Source: Pullichristensenella sp002068815
GTDB lineage: Bacteria > Bacillota > Clostridia > Christensenellales > Aristaeellaceae
DNA: 64,000 bases
Reading direction: 5' to 3'
Assembly (NCBI GenBank): GCA_040772885.1
Contig: JAXGXF010000001.1
Location: forward strand, 289,645-353,644
In this document: positions 35,544 to 45,548 of the stretch, piece after piece
Position numbering within the stretch: position 1 is the first letter of the stretch
Layout: each line of letters opens with the position of its first letter
Notes under the pieces: generated by a model
Database searches by the model: none
What the model was told of the DNA's origin: nothing
The model's input: the letters and a program-made list of their open reading frames with translations, nothing else
Translations under genes and position numbers: made by a program

Positions 35544-36638
35544 ATGCGAAACGAATGGAAGGCGCTGTTGAAATGGGGCGACAAAAGCCCGCGCGCCAGA
35601 AGGCACAGGATGTTTCTGGGCGCGTGCGCGCTCGTCCTCCTCCTGAGCCTTATCTACGTGGTTTTCTGGTACGCAAACCGCGCGCGCGTCGAGGACGAGT
35701 CCCTGAAATATCGCGAGATGTACTCCCCCGCGCCGATCGTCGAGGTGACGCCGTCGCCCTCGCAGACGCCCATGCCGACGGCTTCCCCGACGCCCCGGCC
35801 GACCGCCTCGCCCACCGCGGAACCGACACCGTCGGCGGGACCGACACCGTCGGCGGGACCGACACCGTCGGCGGGACCGACACCGTCGGCGGGACCGACA
35901 CCGTCGGCGGAACCGACGCCGTCGGCGACCGCCCCCGGGATGCCCCCCGCGCCGGACGTGGCCCTGAAGCCGCTCGCGACGCCGGACGAGGGCACGCTCG
36001 TGCTCGCGCTGCCGACGAATCCGCCTGTGCAGGAGAATTTCTCGGAGCTCCTGCTGTACAACCCCGACACGGTCGGGTTCCTGACGGTCGGGGACGAAAT
36101 CTCGCTCCCGGTCGTGCACCGGGAAAACGACAACGACTACTATCTCGCCCACAGCTTCGCAGGGAAGGAGTCGAAGGAGGGCGCGCTGTTCCTCGACGGC
36201 GCGAACCGGCTCAACGATCCGAACCTCATCGTCTACGGCCACAATATGCGCGACGGCACGATGTTCGGCCGGCTCTCCATGTACGGGGGCGCGGAATTTT
36301 TAAAGGAGCACGCGGTCGTGCGCTTTGACACGATCTACGAAAACGCGGCCTATGTGCCGTTCGCGATGTTCGCCGCGTCGATGGACGAGGACAGCGGAAG
36401 CTACTTCGACGTCCGGCAGATCGTGCTCGACGAGACGTCGTTCGAGCTGTTCATATTGAAGCTGCGCAACCGCTCGGCGCGCGACGTCCCGGTCGACGTG
36501 ACCTACGGCGACCAGCTTCTGACGCTCGTGACCTGCTCCTCCGCCGAGGAGGACGGGCGCTACATCGTCGCGCTTCGGAGGCTCCGCCCCGGCGAGACCG
36601 AGGAGGACGTCCGCGCGCTCGTCGCGAAGGCGAGTTGA
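35544..36638 (+). CDS. class B sortase with repeat-encoded Pro/Ser/Thr stalk
   Basis: Encodes 364 residues. Residues 23-43 are a membrane anchor, 65-150 a linker dominated by GPTPSA repeats, and about 155-350 the sortase domain. The catalytic residues are His233 (YGHNM), Cys331 (TLVTCSS) and Arg339 (DGRY), the class B pattern. The ATG 35544 follows TGGAGG. Class B enzymes usually anchor haem-uptake proteins, but many Clostridial ones handle cell-wall proteins broadly. The adhesin at 1-5712 is a possible client. The long stalk is unusual for a sortase. Confidence 0.9.
   Translation: MRNEWKALLKWGDKSPRARRHRMFLGACALVLLLSLIYVVFWYANRARVEDESLKYREMYSPAPIVEVTPSPSQTPMPTASPTPRPTASPTAEPTPSAGPTPSAGPTPSAGPTPSAGPTPSAEPTPSATAPGMPPAPDVALKPLATPDEGTLVLALPTNPPVQENFSELLLYNPDTVGFLTVGDEISLPVVHRENDNDYYLAHSFAGKESKEGALFLDGANRLNDPNLIVYGHNMRDGTMFGRLSMYGGAEFLKEHAVVRFDTIYENAAYVPFAMFAASMDEDSGSYFDVRQIVLDETSFELFILKLRNRSARDVPVDVTYGDQLLTLVTCSSAEEDGRYIVALRRLRPGETEEDVRALVAKAS
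35822..35929 (+). repeat. 18-bp minisatellite in the sortase gene (six units)
   Basis: Four identical units of accgacaccgtcggcggg (35822-35893) are followed by two variant units (35894-35911 and 35912-35929). Each encodes one PTPSAG/PTPSAE step, and each contains a CCGAC-N3-GTCGG hairpin. Copy number should vary between strains without changing the frame. Confidence 0.9.
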
Positions 36639-36646
36639 AAACGACG

Positions 36647-36665
36647 GGCCCCCAACTCGGGGGCC
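36647..36665. terminator. terminator between sortase and DUF554 genes
   Basis: A 7-bp GGCCCCC/GGGGGCC stem with a 5-nt loop lies between convergent genes. A TTTT run follows within a few bases on the minus strand. Confidence 0.7.
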
Positions 36666-36672
36666 TGCCGCT

Positions 36673-37374
36673 TTACAAGAGCCTTTCGATCAGCCCTGCG
36701 ATCGGGAAATACGCGACCGGGACGAGCATCGCCGGCAGCATGTTGCCGACGCGCAGCCGCTCCTTCGTGAGCCCGAGCATGTTGACCGAGAGCCCGATGA
36801 TGATCAGCGACCCGACCGCGGACATCTCGTTGACGAGCGAATCCGTAAGCATCGGCGCGAGCACGCCCGCGAGCGCGGCGATGCCGCCCTGGTAGATCGT
36901 CAGCGGCACGGCGGAAAAGATCACGCCCGCGCCGAACGTCGAACCGAAGATGATCGCGGTCACGGTATCGATGACCGCCTTCGCAAGCAGCGTGTCCGGG
37001 CGGTTCGAAAGCCCGGCCTCGAGCGAGCCGACGACGGCCATCGCGCCGACGGAAAACAAGAGCGTCGCGTTCACAAAGCCGTCCGCGAAGCCCGAATCGC
37101 CCTTCGAGAAGCGCGCCTGCGCCCAGTCGCCGAGCTTTTCCAGCCCGCGCTCGATGCGCATCCACTCGCCCAAAAACGTCCCCACGACCGCCGACACGAT
37201 CACGATCAGCACGTTCGCCGTCTTGATCGCGCCGGAGACGCCGATGACCAGCACGCAAAGCGCGAGCACCTGGTTGATCGAGGTCTGGTACTTTTTCAAA
37301 ATCCCGCCGCGCAGCAGCGTCCCGATCAGCCCGCCCACGGCCACCCCCGCGAAATTCACCCATACGCCGATCAT
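36673..37374 (-). CDS. DUF554 family membrane protein
   Basis: Encodes 233 residues with about seven hydrophobic segments and the family's start GVWVNFAGVAVGGLIGTLL. The middle has LLFSVGAMAVVGSLEAGL and AVIDTVTAIIFGSTFGAGV. The start follows GGAGGAT. It lies 16 bp after the glycosylase gene. The function of the family (YdfK/YqgA) is not established. Confidence 0.9.
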   Translation of the reverse strand: MIGVWVNFAGVAVGGLIGTLLRGGILKKYQTSINQVLALCVLVIGVSGAIKTANVLIVIVSAVVGTFLGEWMRIERGLEKLGDWAQARFSKGDSGFADGFVNATLLFSVGAMAVVGSLEAGLSNRPDTLLAKAVIDTVTAIIFGSTFGAGVIFSAVPLTIYQGGIAALAGVLAPMLTDSLVNEMSAVGSLIIIGLSVNMLGLTKERLRVGNMLPAMLVPVAYFPIAGLIERLL

Positions 37375-37390
37375 CGCACTTTATCCTCCG

Positions 37391-38167
37391 TTACACCGTA
37401 ATTTCGCCGACGCGCACGGCGTGGAACAGGAACTGCTGCAATATGCCCCCATGCTCGCCGAACCGCTCCCGGGCGGCCGCGGCGAGTTTTTTGCGCGTGC
37501 CGGTCTCGCCGAACCAGCTCTTCATCAGCCGCTCGACCCACACGTCGACCGGAAACGCGTCCCAGTGCCCGCAGCCGAACAAGAGCACGCAGTCCGCGAC
37601 CTTGTCGCCGACGCCCTTGAGCGACGTCAGCCGCCGGTGGGCCTCCTCGTAACGCATGCCGGACAGTTCGTTAAGCGGAAAGCCGTCCGCGACCGCCTTC
37701 GCGGTGTCGATCAAAAACGGCGCGCGGTAGCCGACGCCGAGCGCGCGGAGCTCGCCCTCCGACGCAGCCGCGAGCGCCTCCGGCTCCGGCAGCGCAAACA
37801 GGCCGTCGACCTCGCGCCCGAACGCCTTCGAGAGCGCGAGGACGAGCGAGCGTATGCGCTTTACGTTGTTGTTCGCGGAGAGTATGAACGAAATCAGCGC
37901 CTCCCACGGCGGCTGCCGGAGCACGCGCAGCCCCGGAAACGCCGAGAGCGCGCGCGCCGCGGCCGGGATGTCCCCGAACTCGCGAAAGAGCTCGGCGTAA
38001 TCCCGATCGAGGTCGAGGTAATTGCGCAGCCACGGGTCGTCGACGGGCTCGCCGGGCCGCAGCCACACCGCCCGGCCATCAAACGCCGCGCCGAAGCCCT
38101 TTCCCCCCTCGATCCATCGGAAGCACTGCGCGCTGTCGATCAGCGTCAACCGCAAATCCATCGTCAT
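37391..38167 (-). CDS. 8-oxoguanine DNA glycosylase/AP lyase (Ogg-type)
   Basis: Encodes 258 residues. An OGG N-terminal beta domain (QCFRW) is followed by the HhH-GPD fold. The hairpin is LKGVGDKVADCVLLFG with the catalytic Lys in GDK, and the conserved Asp is in AFPVDVW. These residues define bifunctional glycosylases that remove oxidised guanine and nick the strand. GAGGAA precedes ATG 38167. Confidence 0.9.
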   Translation of the reverse strand: MTMDLRLTLIDSAQCFRWIEGGKGFGAAFDGRAVWLRPGEPVDDPWLRNYLDLDRDYAELFREFGDIPAAARALSAFPGLRVLRQPPWEALISFILSANNNVKRIRSLVLALSKAFGREVDGLFALPEPEALAAASEGELRALGVGYRAPFLIDTAKAVADGFPLNELSGMRYEEAHRRLTSLKGVGDKVADCVLLFGCGHWDAFPVDVWVERLMKSWFGETGTRKKLAAAARERFGEHGGILQQFLFHAVRVGEITV

Positions 38168-38235
38168 TCGTGTTCCTCTATAGCAGAAACGTGCCGGAAG
38201 GCACGTCTCTGAAAAAGCGTTGTTTGCCTGACCCC

Positions 38236-38532
38236 TTACTGCGCGGCGACCTCGGGCTTCGGATAGATGCTGACCTGCTTGCGGGTCTTTCCGAGGCGCT
38301 CGAACTTCACGACGCCGTCCATCTTCGCAAACAGCGTGTCGTCGTCTCCGATGCCCACGTTGGTGCCGGGATGGATCTTCGTGCCGCGCTGGCGGACGAG
38401 TATGTTGCCCGCGAGCACGAACTGGCCGTCGGCGCGCTTCGTGCCGAGCCGCTGCGCGTTGCTGTCGCGGCCGTTGCGGGAGGAACCCATTCCCTTTTTA
38501 TGCGCGAAGAGCTGCAGATTCATGATGAACAT
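38236..38532 (-). CDS. rpmA: 50S ribosomal protein L27
   Basis: Encodes 98 residues beginning MFIMNLQLF-AHKKGMGSS. The LQLF motif before AHKKG is the site where Prp removes the N-terminal extension in Firmicutes, exposing the functional N-terminus that reaches the peptidyl-transferase centre. Cleavage is thus expected after residue 9. GGAGG sits 8 nt before ATG 38532. It follows prp by 5 bp. Confidence 0.97.
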   Translation of the reverse strand: MFIMNLQLFAHKKGMGSSRNGRDSNAQRLGTKRADGQFVLAGNILVRQRGTKIHPGTNVGIGDDDTLFAKMDGVVKFERLGKTRKQVSIYPKPEVAAQ

Positions 38533-38537
38533 GTGCT

Positions 38538-38879
38538 TTACCTCCGTTCCTTGTTGGTGACCCGGACGAACCGGGGGTGGGCGGCCGCGAGGGACTCGAG
38601 CCCCTCGACGAGCGTCCGGAGAAGGAGCTGTGCCCCTTCGAACTTGTCGCTCGGAAAATCCTCCGCGAGCGAGACGGACAGATGCGCGCGCTTCCTGCCG
38701 ATCGCATACTCGACCGGCGCGTCCAGAACGCTCTTGAGTCCGTTCAGCGTCGCCTGCGTGAGCGCCGATACCGCCGCGCAGACGATGTCCTCGCCCGCCT
38801 CGGCGTAGCCCGCGTGCCCGTTTGCGTCGAAGCCGGAGATCGTTCCGTCCGGATTCCGGAAGACGCGGACGGTCGTCAT
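38538..38879 (-). CDS. prp: ribosomal-processing cysteine protease Prp
   Basis: Encodes 113 residues. The catalytic His and Cys lie in GHAGYAEAGEDIVCAAVSALTQ, with normal family spacing. It cleaves the N-terminal extension of L27, encoded next door. Its ATG overlaps the L21 stop by 1 bp (TGATG). The rplU-prp-rpmA order is the one known from Firmicutes. Confidence 0.95.
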   Translation of the reverse strand: MTTVRVFRNPDGTISGFDANGHAGYAEAGEDIVCAAVSALTQATLNGLKSVLDAPVEYAIGRKRAHLSVSLAEDFPSDKFEGAQLLLRTLVEGLESLAAAHPRFVRVTNKERR

Positions 38880-39187
38880 CAGGCGTTCACGGCCGTGATC
38901 TCGACCTTTGTGTAGGGCTGGCGATGGCCCTGCTTCTTGCGCTCGTTCTTCTTGGCCTTGTACTTGTAGACGACGATCTTCTGGCTCTTGACCTGCGAGA
39001 GGACCTTGCCCTCTACGCTCGCGCCCTGAACGACGGGGGTTCCGATCCTGGACTCCTCGCCGCCGACGAGCAGAACCCTGTCAAACGATACCGTGTCGCC
39101 CGCCTGACAATCGAGCTTCTCGACGAAGATGACGTCGCCCTGCTGGACGCGGTACTGCTTGCCACCGGTTTGAATGACTGCGTACAC
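38879..39187 (-). CDS. rplU: 50S ribosomal protein L21
   Basis: Encodes 102 residues, starting VYAVIQTGGKQYRV. The start is taken as GTG 39187 because GGAGG is 8 nt upstream and the family begins with YAVI. An in-frame GTG 9 bp earlier would overlap the ribosome binding site. The C-terminus GHRQPYTKVEI is conserved. It heads the rplU-prp-rpmA operon. Confidence 0.95.
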   Translation of the reverse strand: MYAVIQTGGKQYRVQQGDVIFVEKLDCQAGDTVSFDRVLLVGGEESRIGTPVVQGASVEGKVLSQVKSQKIVVYKYKAKKNERKKQGHRQPYTKVEITAVNA

Positions 39188-39189
39188 GC

Positions 39190-39304
39190 GTTGCACCTCC
39201 TATTCCCAATACTCGCCGCGGGCAGGCAGCGCCTTTCGGCGCGTTTCGAGCCTCCCGCGAGCGGCTTACCGAACAATTATACAGGAATCCCGCCGGATTG
39301 TCAA
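39190..39304 (-). promoter_or_regulatory. L21 operon promoter and structured leader
   Basis: On the minus strand TTGACA (39304-39299) and TATAAT (39281-39276) are 17 bp apart, both perfect. The roughly 80-nt leader can fold so that CTCGCGGGAGGC pairs with GCCTGCCCGCGGCGAG, with a GCGCC/GGCGC apical hairpin. This placement and shape fit the autoregulatory L21 leader known in Firmicutes. Confidence 0.75.
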
Positions 39305-39339
39305 ATTGCGGTGTATAAAAACGGTTGGCATCCGGAAAT

Positions 39340-40116
39340 TTAACAGGGATTCGCGCCCCCGAACGGCTTCTGCCGCTTGAGCCCTTCTGAGCAGAACAGG
39401 ATTTTCCGCGCGCCGCCGCTCCAATCGACGCACTTTCCGCCGCGGTAGGTAAGCTCGAAGCGGTCCAGCACCGACAGCTCCAGTTCGCCGCTTTTGCCGT
39501 CCAAGCTGACCTCGAACCACTCGATCTCCCGCGCGCCCTCGCGCTCCCGCACGAGCCGCTCGACGGTGAGCATCGAAGGAAAGCGGTCGCCGCCGATCCA
39601 CATGCCAAAGGCGTAATGGTCGATCTGCCCGGGCCTCCCTCGGCGATAGACCGCCAGAAAGTCGCCGAGCTCCCCTTCGTTATCCCGCTCAAAGGTCAGC
39701 ATCAGCCCCGCATCGCCCGCGTAGGCGCAGTAGGTCGTCTCGGAGACCGGCTTTCCGCTCGCCGCTTCCCTCTCCCCGCCGAACGATTCGCCGAACTGGC
39801 GAATCTCGACTGCGCGCCCATCCGAGCCGATCGTGTGCGCGTAGTTCGCCTTCGCGGGGTCGCGGATGATGCGCCCGCGCTTTGCGTTGCCGACGACGAC
39901 GGGCATCAATTCGGACGGGTGGAAGAATCCGAACGGCGTCATATTCAGGCCGCCCTGCGAGTAGCGGACGGTCTCACCCGCCGGGTCCCGCCCCGCGAGC
40001 ATCTCCTTCCTTCCGACGCCCGCGCGTATCTGGGCCATGCGCCGAATCAGCGCGCGCATGCCTGCGTCGGCGTGCAAATCGCCGCCGATCGCGGCGCCTA
40101 TGTCGAAGTTCACCAT
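39340..40116 (-). CDS. conserved-looking protein of unknown function
   Basis: Encodes 258 residues with no signal peptide or membrane segment. GC-rich codon use and the GGGGGAAG ribosome binding site support it as a real gene. Notable stretches are QGGLNMTPFGFFHPSELMP and CAYAGDAGLMLTFERDNEGE. I recognise no domain. It begins 24 bp after the rnpB terminator and is followed by the L21 promoter. Confidence 0.65.
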   Translation of the reverse strand: MVNFDIGAAIGGDLHADAGMRALIRRMAQIRAGVGRKEMLAGRDPAGETVRYSQGGLNMTPFGFFHPSELMPVVVGNAKRGRIIRDPAKANYAHTIGSDGRAVEIRQFGESFGGEREAASGKPVSETTYCAYAGDAGLMLTFERDNEGELGDFLAVYRRGRPGQIDHYAFGMWIGGDRFPSMLTVERLVREREGAREIEWFEVSLDGKSGELELSVLDRFELTYRGGKCVDWSGGARKILFCSEGLKRQKPFGGANPC

Positions 40117-40140
40117 GCGCTTCCCCCGTCTTTTGCAAAC

Positions 40141-40170
40141 CCCCCCGCAACCGGGCCGGTCGCGGGGGGC
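40141..40170 (-). terminator. terminator of rnpB
   Basis: On the minus strand a 13-bp stem (CCCCCGCGACCGG with CCGGTTGCGGGGG) is followed by GTTTG, right after the RNase P RNA 3' end. Confidence 0.85.
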
Positions 40171-40174
40171 GGAT

Positions 40175-40517
40175 TGTGAGCGGCGTCTGTAAGCCGAGTT
40201 CTGTCTTGGACGGCCATCTATCTAGGCCCGCGGTTGCCAGCGGGCTCCAGCGATTACCCGGGAGCGCGACGGGCCGCCGCATATGCTCCCCTATCAATCT
40301 TGCACCGGGTGGGGTTTACAGAGCCGACAAGTCGCCATGTCGCTGGTGAGCTCTTACCTCGCCTTTCCACCCTTGCGTCCCCCGGAGGGGATTCGCGGTC
40401 TATCTCTGTTGCACTTTCCTTGGAGTCGCCTCCACCGGCAGTTAACCGGCACCCTGCCCTACGGAGCTCGGACTTTCCTCAGGCGAAACGCCTGCGGCCG
40501 TCCGGCGCCCTCACAAT
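40175..40517 (-). ncRNA. rnpB: RNase P RNA, class A
   Basis: The conserved core is unmistakable on the minus strand: GAGGAAAGTCCGAGCTCC in the P4 strand, the ACAGAGATAGACC region, GGTGCAAGATTGATAGGGG, GGGTAATCGCTGGAGCC and AACTCGGCTTACAG at the 3' end. The 5' GTGAGGGCG and 3' CGCCGCTCAC pair as P1 and set the ends. Length is about 343 nt. It is the catalytic subunit that trims tRNA precursors. End coordinates are approximate by a few bases. Confidence 0.96.
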
Positions 40518-40570
40518 CCTCGATGAATCCCCGCGAGGGGCTCCATACGTAATGTCCGGGAGAATCTATG

Positions 40571-41287
40571 TCAGTCCTTCGGGTCGTAGAGTATCCTCCC
40601 GCAGTTGTCGCACTCGACCGTCTTTTCGCCCAATTTCAGCTCGCGCAGCGTCGCGGACGGCAGCGACATGAAGCAGCCGCTGCACTGGCCGTCGACCAGC
40701 CGCGCCATCGGCGGCGCGCAGTGCTCCTTGATCGAGCGGTAGCGTCGGAGGAGCTCCGGATCGATCTTGCCGGCCTCCCGGTCGATGTTCTCGCGCATCT
40801 TCGTGAGCTTCGAGGTGTCCTGCTTGAACTCCTGGTCGTAGACGAGCTTCAATTGGTCGTACTCCTGCTTCGTCTTCGCGGCGCGCACGCGAATCTCCTT
40901 CTGCTGGCGGTCGCGCGCGTCGGCGTCCTTGCGCATCTTCGCGAGCTCCTGCTCGTAGTGCGCGAGCGTGTCCGCGAGCCGCATCGCGGCGTCGGCGCGG
41001 CGGGCGCTCTCCTCGAGGGCCTCCGGGGGGTTCTTTTCGAGCTCCTCGATCATCGAGGACAGCACGTTTTCGAGCCTGCGCGCCTCGTCGCCGATGGCCT
41101 CCAGCCGATCCTGCATCGCGGCGACGTCCGCCTCGAGCTTCTTCATGCTGGTCTGCTGATCCATGATGAAGTTGCGCTGCTTGATCAGCTTCTGGCGGTT
41201 CGGAGACTGGCGCATCTGCGCCTCGAACTTGTCCGCCTCCATGTCCACCTGCATGAACTCCCACAACCTATCCAACTGCACGGGCAC
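40571..41287 (-). CDS. C4-type zinc-ribbon coiled-coil protein
   Basis: Encodes 238 residues. Residues about 10-180 are heptad-rich coiled coil. The C-terminal zinc ribbon has CSGCFM and CDNCGRIL. Proteins of this family (CdsZ-like) are widespread near rnpB, nif3 and trmK. A role in ribosome or translation quality control has been proposed for some homologues. It starts 9 bp after nif3, with rnpB downstream. Confidence 0.9.
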   Translation of the reverse strand: MPVQLDRLWEFMQVDMEADKFEAQMRQSPNRQKLIKQRNFIMDQQTSMKKLEADVAAMQDRLEAIGDEARRLENVLSSMIEELEKNPPEALEESARRADAAMRLADTLAHYEQELAKMRKDADARDRQQKEIRVRAAKTKQEYDQLKLVYDQEFKQDTSKLTKMRENIDREAGKIDPELLRRYRSIKEHCAPPMARLVDGQCSGCFMSLPSATLRELKLGEKTVECDNCGRILYDPKD

Positions 41288-41296
41288 TCCTCCATA

Positions 41297-42055
41297 TCAC
41301 AAGAACGGCAAAACCGCGCTCTCAATCGTTCGCACGTTGTATTGTACCACATTTATCGCGCTTTGTAAACCTCGATTGAGAAGTTGGATCGCCGGGCGCT
41401 CGGTCGCGGCGTGCCCCGCCTCGAGCGCGCACATGCCGCCCGCGACGCAGTCGAGCGCCGCATGGTAGGAGATTTCGCCGGTCACATACGCGTCCGCGCC
41501 GGCCGCGAGCGCGTCTTGAAAATGCGATCCTCCCGCGCCGCCCATGACCGCGACGCGCCGGATCAGCCGATTCGCTTCGCCGTACATGCGCGCCGGGCCG
41601 CCGAGCGCGCGCTCGACCCGAATTCTAAATTCGGACAGCGGCACCGGCTCCACGTCGCCCACGCGCATGCCGCCCTCGAGCTTCTCGGCGCTTCGGACCG
41701 CGAGCAGCCCGCACAGCGCGTCGTTGACGCCGTTTTCGGCGTTGTCGAAGTTCGTGTGCATCGCGATCAGCGCGATGCGCGCGCGCACGAGTTCGGCGAG
41801 CAGCTTCCCCTCCGGGTCGTCCTCGCGGAGGTTCCGCCGCGCGTGGAACAGGATCGGGTGGTGCGTGACGATCAGCTCCGCGCTTTCGCGCCTCGCCTCG
41901 TCGAGCACCGCGGGCGTCAGGTCGAGCGCCAAGAGCACCGTCCGGACCTCGGCGTCCGGGTGGCCCGCGAGCAGCCCCGAGTTGTCCCACTCCTCCTGCT
42001 TATCCAGCGGCGCGATGGCTTCGAGAAGCCCCAATATCTCCCTAACGGTCGCCAT
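41297..42055 (-). CDS. Nif3-like dinuclear metal centre protein (GTP cyclohydrolase I type 2 family)
   Basis: Encodes 252 residues. Metal ligands appear in the family motifs VTHHPILF, AMHTNFDNAENGVND and the C-terminal TGEISYHAAL and GHAATE. The start ATG 42055 overlaps the trmK end by 14 bp. It lies downstream of trmK as in most Firmicutes; the physiological role is not established. Confidence 0.92.
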   Translation of the reverse strand: MATVREILGLLEAIAPLDKQEEWDNSGLLAGHPDAEVRTVLLALDLTPAVLDEARRESAELIVTHHPILFHARRNLREDDPEGKLLAELVRARIALIAMHTNFDNAENGVNDALCGLLAVRSAEKLEGGMRVGDVEPVPLSEFRIRVERALGGPARMYGEANRLIRRVAVMGGAGGSHFQDALAAGADAYVTGEISYHAALDCVAGGMCALEAGHAATERPAIQLLNRGLQSAINVVQYNVRTIESAVLPFL

Positions 42056-42712
42056 GATTGAGCGCCTCCCAGATCCCCAATTTGCGCCGGAGCTCCGCGC
42101 CCTCGGCATCCGCAAGCGCCTTTTTCAGCACCCGGATTTTGAACGCCGCGTAGTCCGCGAGCGCGCCGGGCCGATTCTTCAGCAATACCGGGCCGACCTC
42201 GATCTCCTCGGGCGAGAGCTCCATCCGCCCCGCCTCGGCCGCGATCACGACGTACAGCCGCCTGCCGTCCTTCGCGATCATTTCGTCCGCAATGCGAAAT
42301 CCCGCGCGCTGCAGCCGCAGGCGCAGCTCCGGCGCGGCGACGTTCGGCTGCATCACGATCCGCGCGTGCGCGAGGATTTCCCGTCCGCGCTCGACGATGC
42401 CCGCGATCGTGCGTCCGCCCATGCCCGCGATCACCGCGACGTCCGGGGGGTCTTCAAGCGCCTCGACGCCGTCGCCGACGAGGAACCGCACGCGATCAGA
42501 AAGCCCGAGCGCGCCGATCAGCTCCCGCGCCTTCGCAAGCGAACGCTCGGACACCTCCGTCAGTTGCGCGAATCGGCAGAGCCCCGCGAGCAGCATGTGC
42601 GCGCCGAGCCTGCCGTGGTCGGTCCCTATGTCCGCAAAATTCCCGCAGCTTCCAGCCAAGTCGCGTATGGCCGAAAGCCGCGGATCAAGCGATATGGCGT
42701 TTCGGGGGAACA

Positions 42713-42713
<1 letters not shown>
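42042..42713 (-). CDS. trmK: tRNA (adenine22-N1)-methyltransferase
   Basis: Encodes 223 residues. The SAM-binding motif FADIGTDHGRLGAHML is in the N-terminal Rossmann domain, with the family's VIAGMGGRTIAGI and IVMQPN. It methylates A22 in the D-loop of several tRNAs. Its ATG overlaps the rpoD stop by 1 bp (TGATG), so the two are probably co-translated. Confidence 0.92.
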
Positions 42714-43801
<1,088 letters not shown>

Positions 43802-43829
43802 GCTGGCCACTCCTTCCGACCGGTTCCGT

Positions 43830-45548
43830 CTATTCAAGCTCCGACTGGAGCTCCTGTATCCTTTGGTAGAGTTCGCGCCTTTGCTGCGCGTCTGCCGTCT
43901 TGACTTCTTCCTCAAGCGCCTGCAATGCGCGCCTGCGGCGGACAAGGCGGATGGTCTTCAGGCTGTCCTCGGCCATCTTCATCGCGTTTTCCCGGTCTTC
44001 CGGCATATGCTGGCAGTTGATCGCGGGCAGCAGGCGGTTTCGGGCATCGTCGTCGAGCTGCTCAAGTAGAGCATTGACCGCTTTGCCCCGAATTAACCAT
44101 TCCGCCGCGGTGCGGTTGACGCCCGGCTCAAAATCGGTCGGGGCGACCGTCTCCGCGGGAATTTTCCCCTCCGCGAGCAGCGAGAGCAGCGCGCGCTCCG
44201 CCACCTCCGCCTCGCCCGGCCGGGCCTTTTCGCGCTCGGCCCGGGGGCCGGGAATGCGCTCCTCCTCCGGCACCTTCGAGCCGATCTGCCGGAGCAGTAT
44301 CTCCCGGTCGTAGCCGGTTTCGACGACCAATTTCCGCAGGTGGTTCTCCATCTCGATGGGGCTCTTGACCCTCCGCAAGATCTCGCAGCAGCGCAGCGCG
44401 TACTGCGTCATGCCGTCCTGCGTCGATACGTCGAGCCCGTCCCGCGCCCGGAGCATCCGGTACTCGGTCGCCGCGTATTTCCGGAGTGCTTCAAACCCTT
44501 GCCGCCCGCGCGCGCGGATAAAATCGTCCGGGTCCATGCCGTCCGGGTAGTCGACGACGAACGCCGCGATGTCCGCGGTCTCGAGTATGTCGAGCGCCCG
44601 AAGCGCCGCCTTCTGCCCGGCGGAGTCGCCGTCGTAGCTCACGAGCACCTCGGGGGCGTACCGCTTCATCAGCCGCGCCTGCTCCTCGGTGAGCGCGGTT
44701 CCGAGCGTCGCGACGACGCCCTGAACGCCGTGCTTTCGGAGCGACACGACGTCCATGTAGCCCTCGACGAGCACGAGCCGCCCGGCGCTCCGCTCGGACT
44801 TTGCGAAGTTCAGCGCGTAGAGCCCGAGCCGCTTGTTGAACACCAAGGTGTCCGGCGTGTTCAGGTATTTGGGCTGTTGGTCGCCCATCGCGCGGCCGCC
44901 GAAGCCCATGACCTTGCCCTGCGCGCTGATGATCGGGAAGATCGCGCGCGCGCGGAACATGTCGAACGCGGAGTTCTCCCTGCGGACGGCAAGGCCCGCG
45001 CGCACGAGCAAGTCCTCGTCGAAGCCCTCAACCGCCATGTGCTTCAAGAGCGAGTCCCAGCCCCTCGGCGAGGCGCCCAGCCCGAAGCGGCGGATGTCCT
45101 GGTCGTTCAGACCGCGCTTGTAGAGGTAGTTGAGCGCCTCGGCGCCCTCGTCCGTCCACAGCGTCGCGTGAAAGAAGCGCGCGGCCGCGACGTTGGCCTC
45201 GAAGATGCGCTCCTTCTCGCCCGCAGACGCGGGGGTTCCGGCGGCTTCGCGCTCCGGCAGCTCGATATGCGCCCGCTCCGCCAGCAGCTTCACCGCGTCC
45301 AGAAAGTCGAGGCGCTCCATCTCCATCACGAAGTGGATCGCCGTGCCGCCCTTGTGGCAGCCGAAACAGTAGAAGAGCTGCGTCTGTTGGTCCACGGAAA
45401 ACGATGGCGTTTTTTCGTTGTGGAACGGGCAGAGGCCCCAGAAGCGCCTTCCCTTTTGCTTCAGGCGGACATACTCGGAGACAATCTCCTCGATGCTGAC
45501 GCGCGAACGAAGATCGTCCAGCCATGCGTCTGATATTCTTGCCGCCAT
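43830..45548 (-). CDS. dnaG: DNA primase
   Basis: Encodes 572 residues. The CHC2 zinc finger (CPFHNEKTPSF, FYCFGCHKGG) is followed by the Toprim core (LVEGYMDV, SYDGDSAGQ, PDGMDPDD) and a C-terminal helicase-binding region. The ATG 45548 is preferred to GTG 45554 because AAGGGG is then correctly spaced. It is the first gene of dnaG-rpoD-trmK-nif3. Confidence 0.97.
   Translation of the reverse strand: MAARISDAWLDDLRSRVSIEEIVSEYVRLKQKGRRFWGLCPFHNEKTPSFSVDQQTQLFYCFGCHKGGTAIHFVMEMERLDFLDAVKLLAERAHIELPEREAAGTPASAGEKERIFEANVAAARFFHATLWTDEGAEALNYLYKRGLNDQDIRRFGLGASPRGWDSLLKHMAVEGFDEDLLVRAGLAVRRENSAFDMFRARAIFPIISAQGKVMGFGGRAMGDQQPKYLNTPDTLVFNKRLGLYALNFAKSERSAGRLVLVEGYMDVVSLRKHGVQGVVATLGTALTEEQARLMKRYAPEVLVSYDGDSAGQKAALRALDILETADIAAFVVDYPDGMDPDDFIRARGRQGFEALRKYAATEYRMLRARDGLDVSTQDGMTQYALRCCEILRRVKSPIEMENHLRKLVVETGYDREILLRQIGSKVPEEERIPGPRAEREKARPGEAEVAERALLSLLAEGKIPAETVAPTDFEPGVNRTAAEWLIRGKAVNALLEQLDDDARNRLLPAINCQHMPEDRENAMKMAEDSLKTIRLVRRRRALQALEEEVKTADAQQRRELYQRIQELQSELE

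Noticed and set aside
35822..35929. Regular 18-bp repeats as a CRISPR-like array
   Set aside because: Units are directly tandem with no spacers and encode a continuous GPTPSA peptide in frame.
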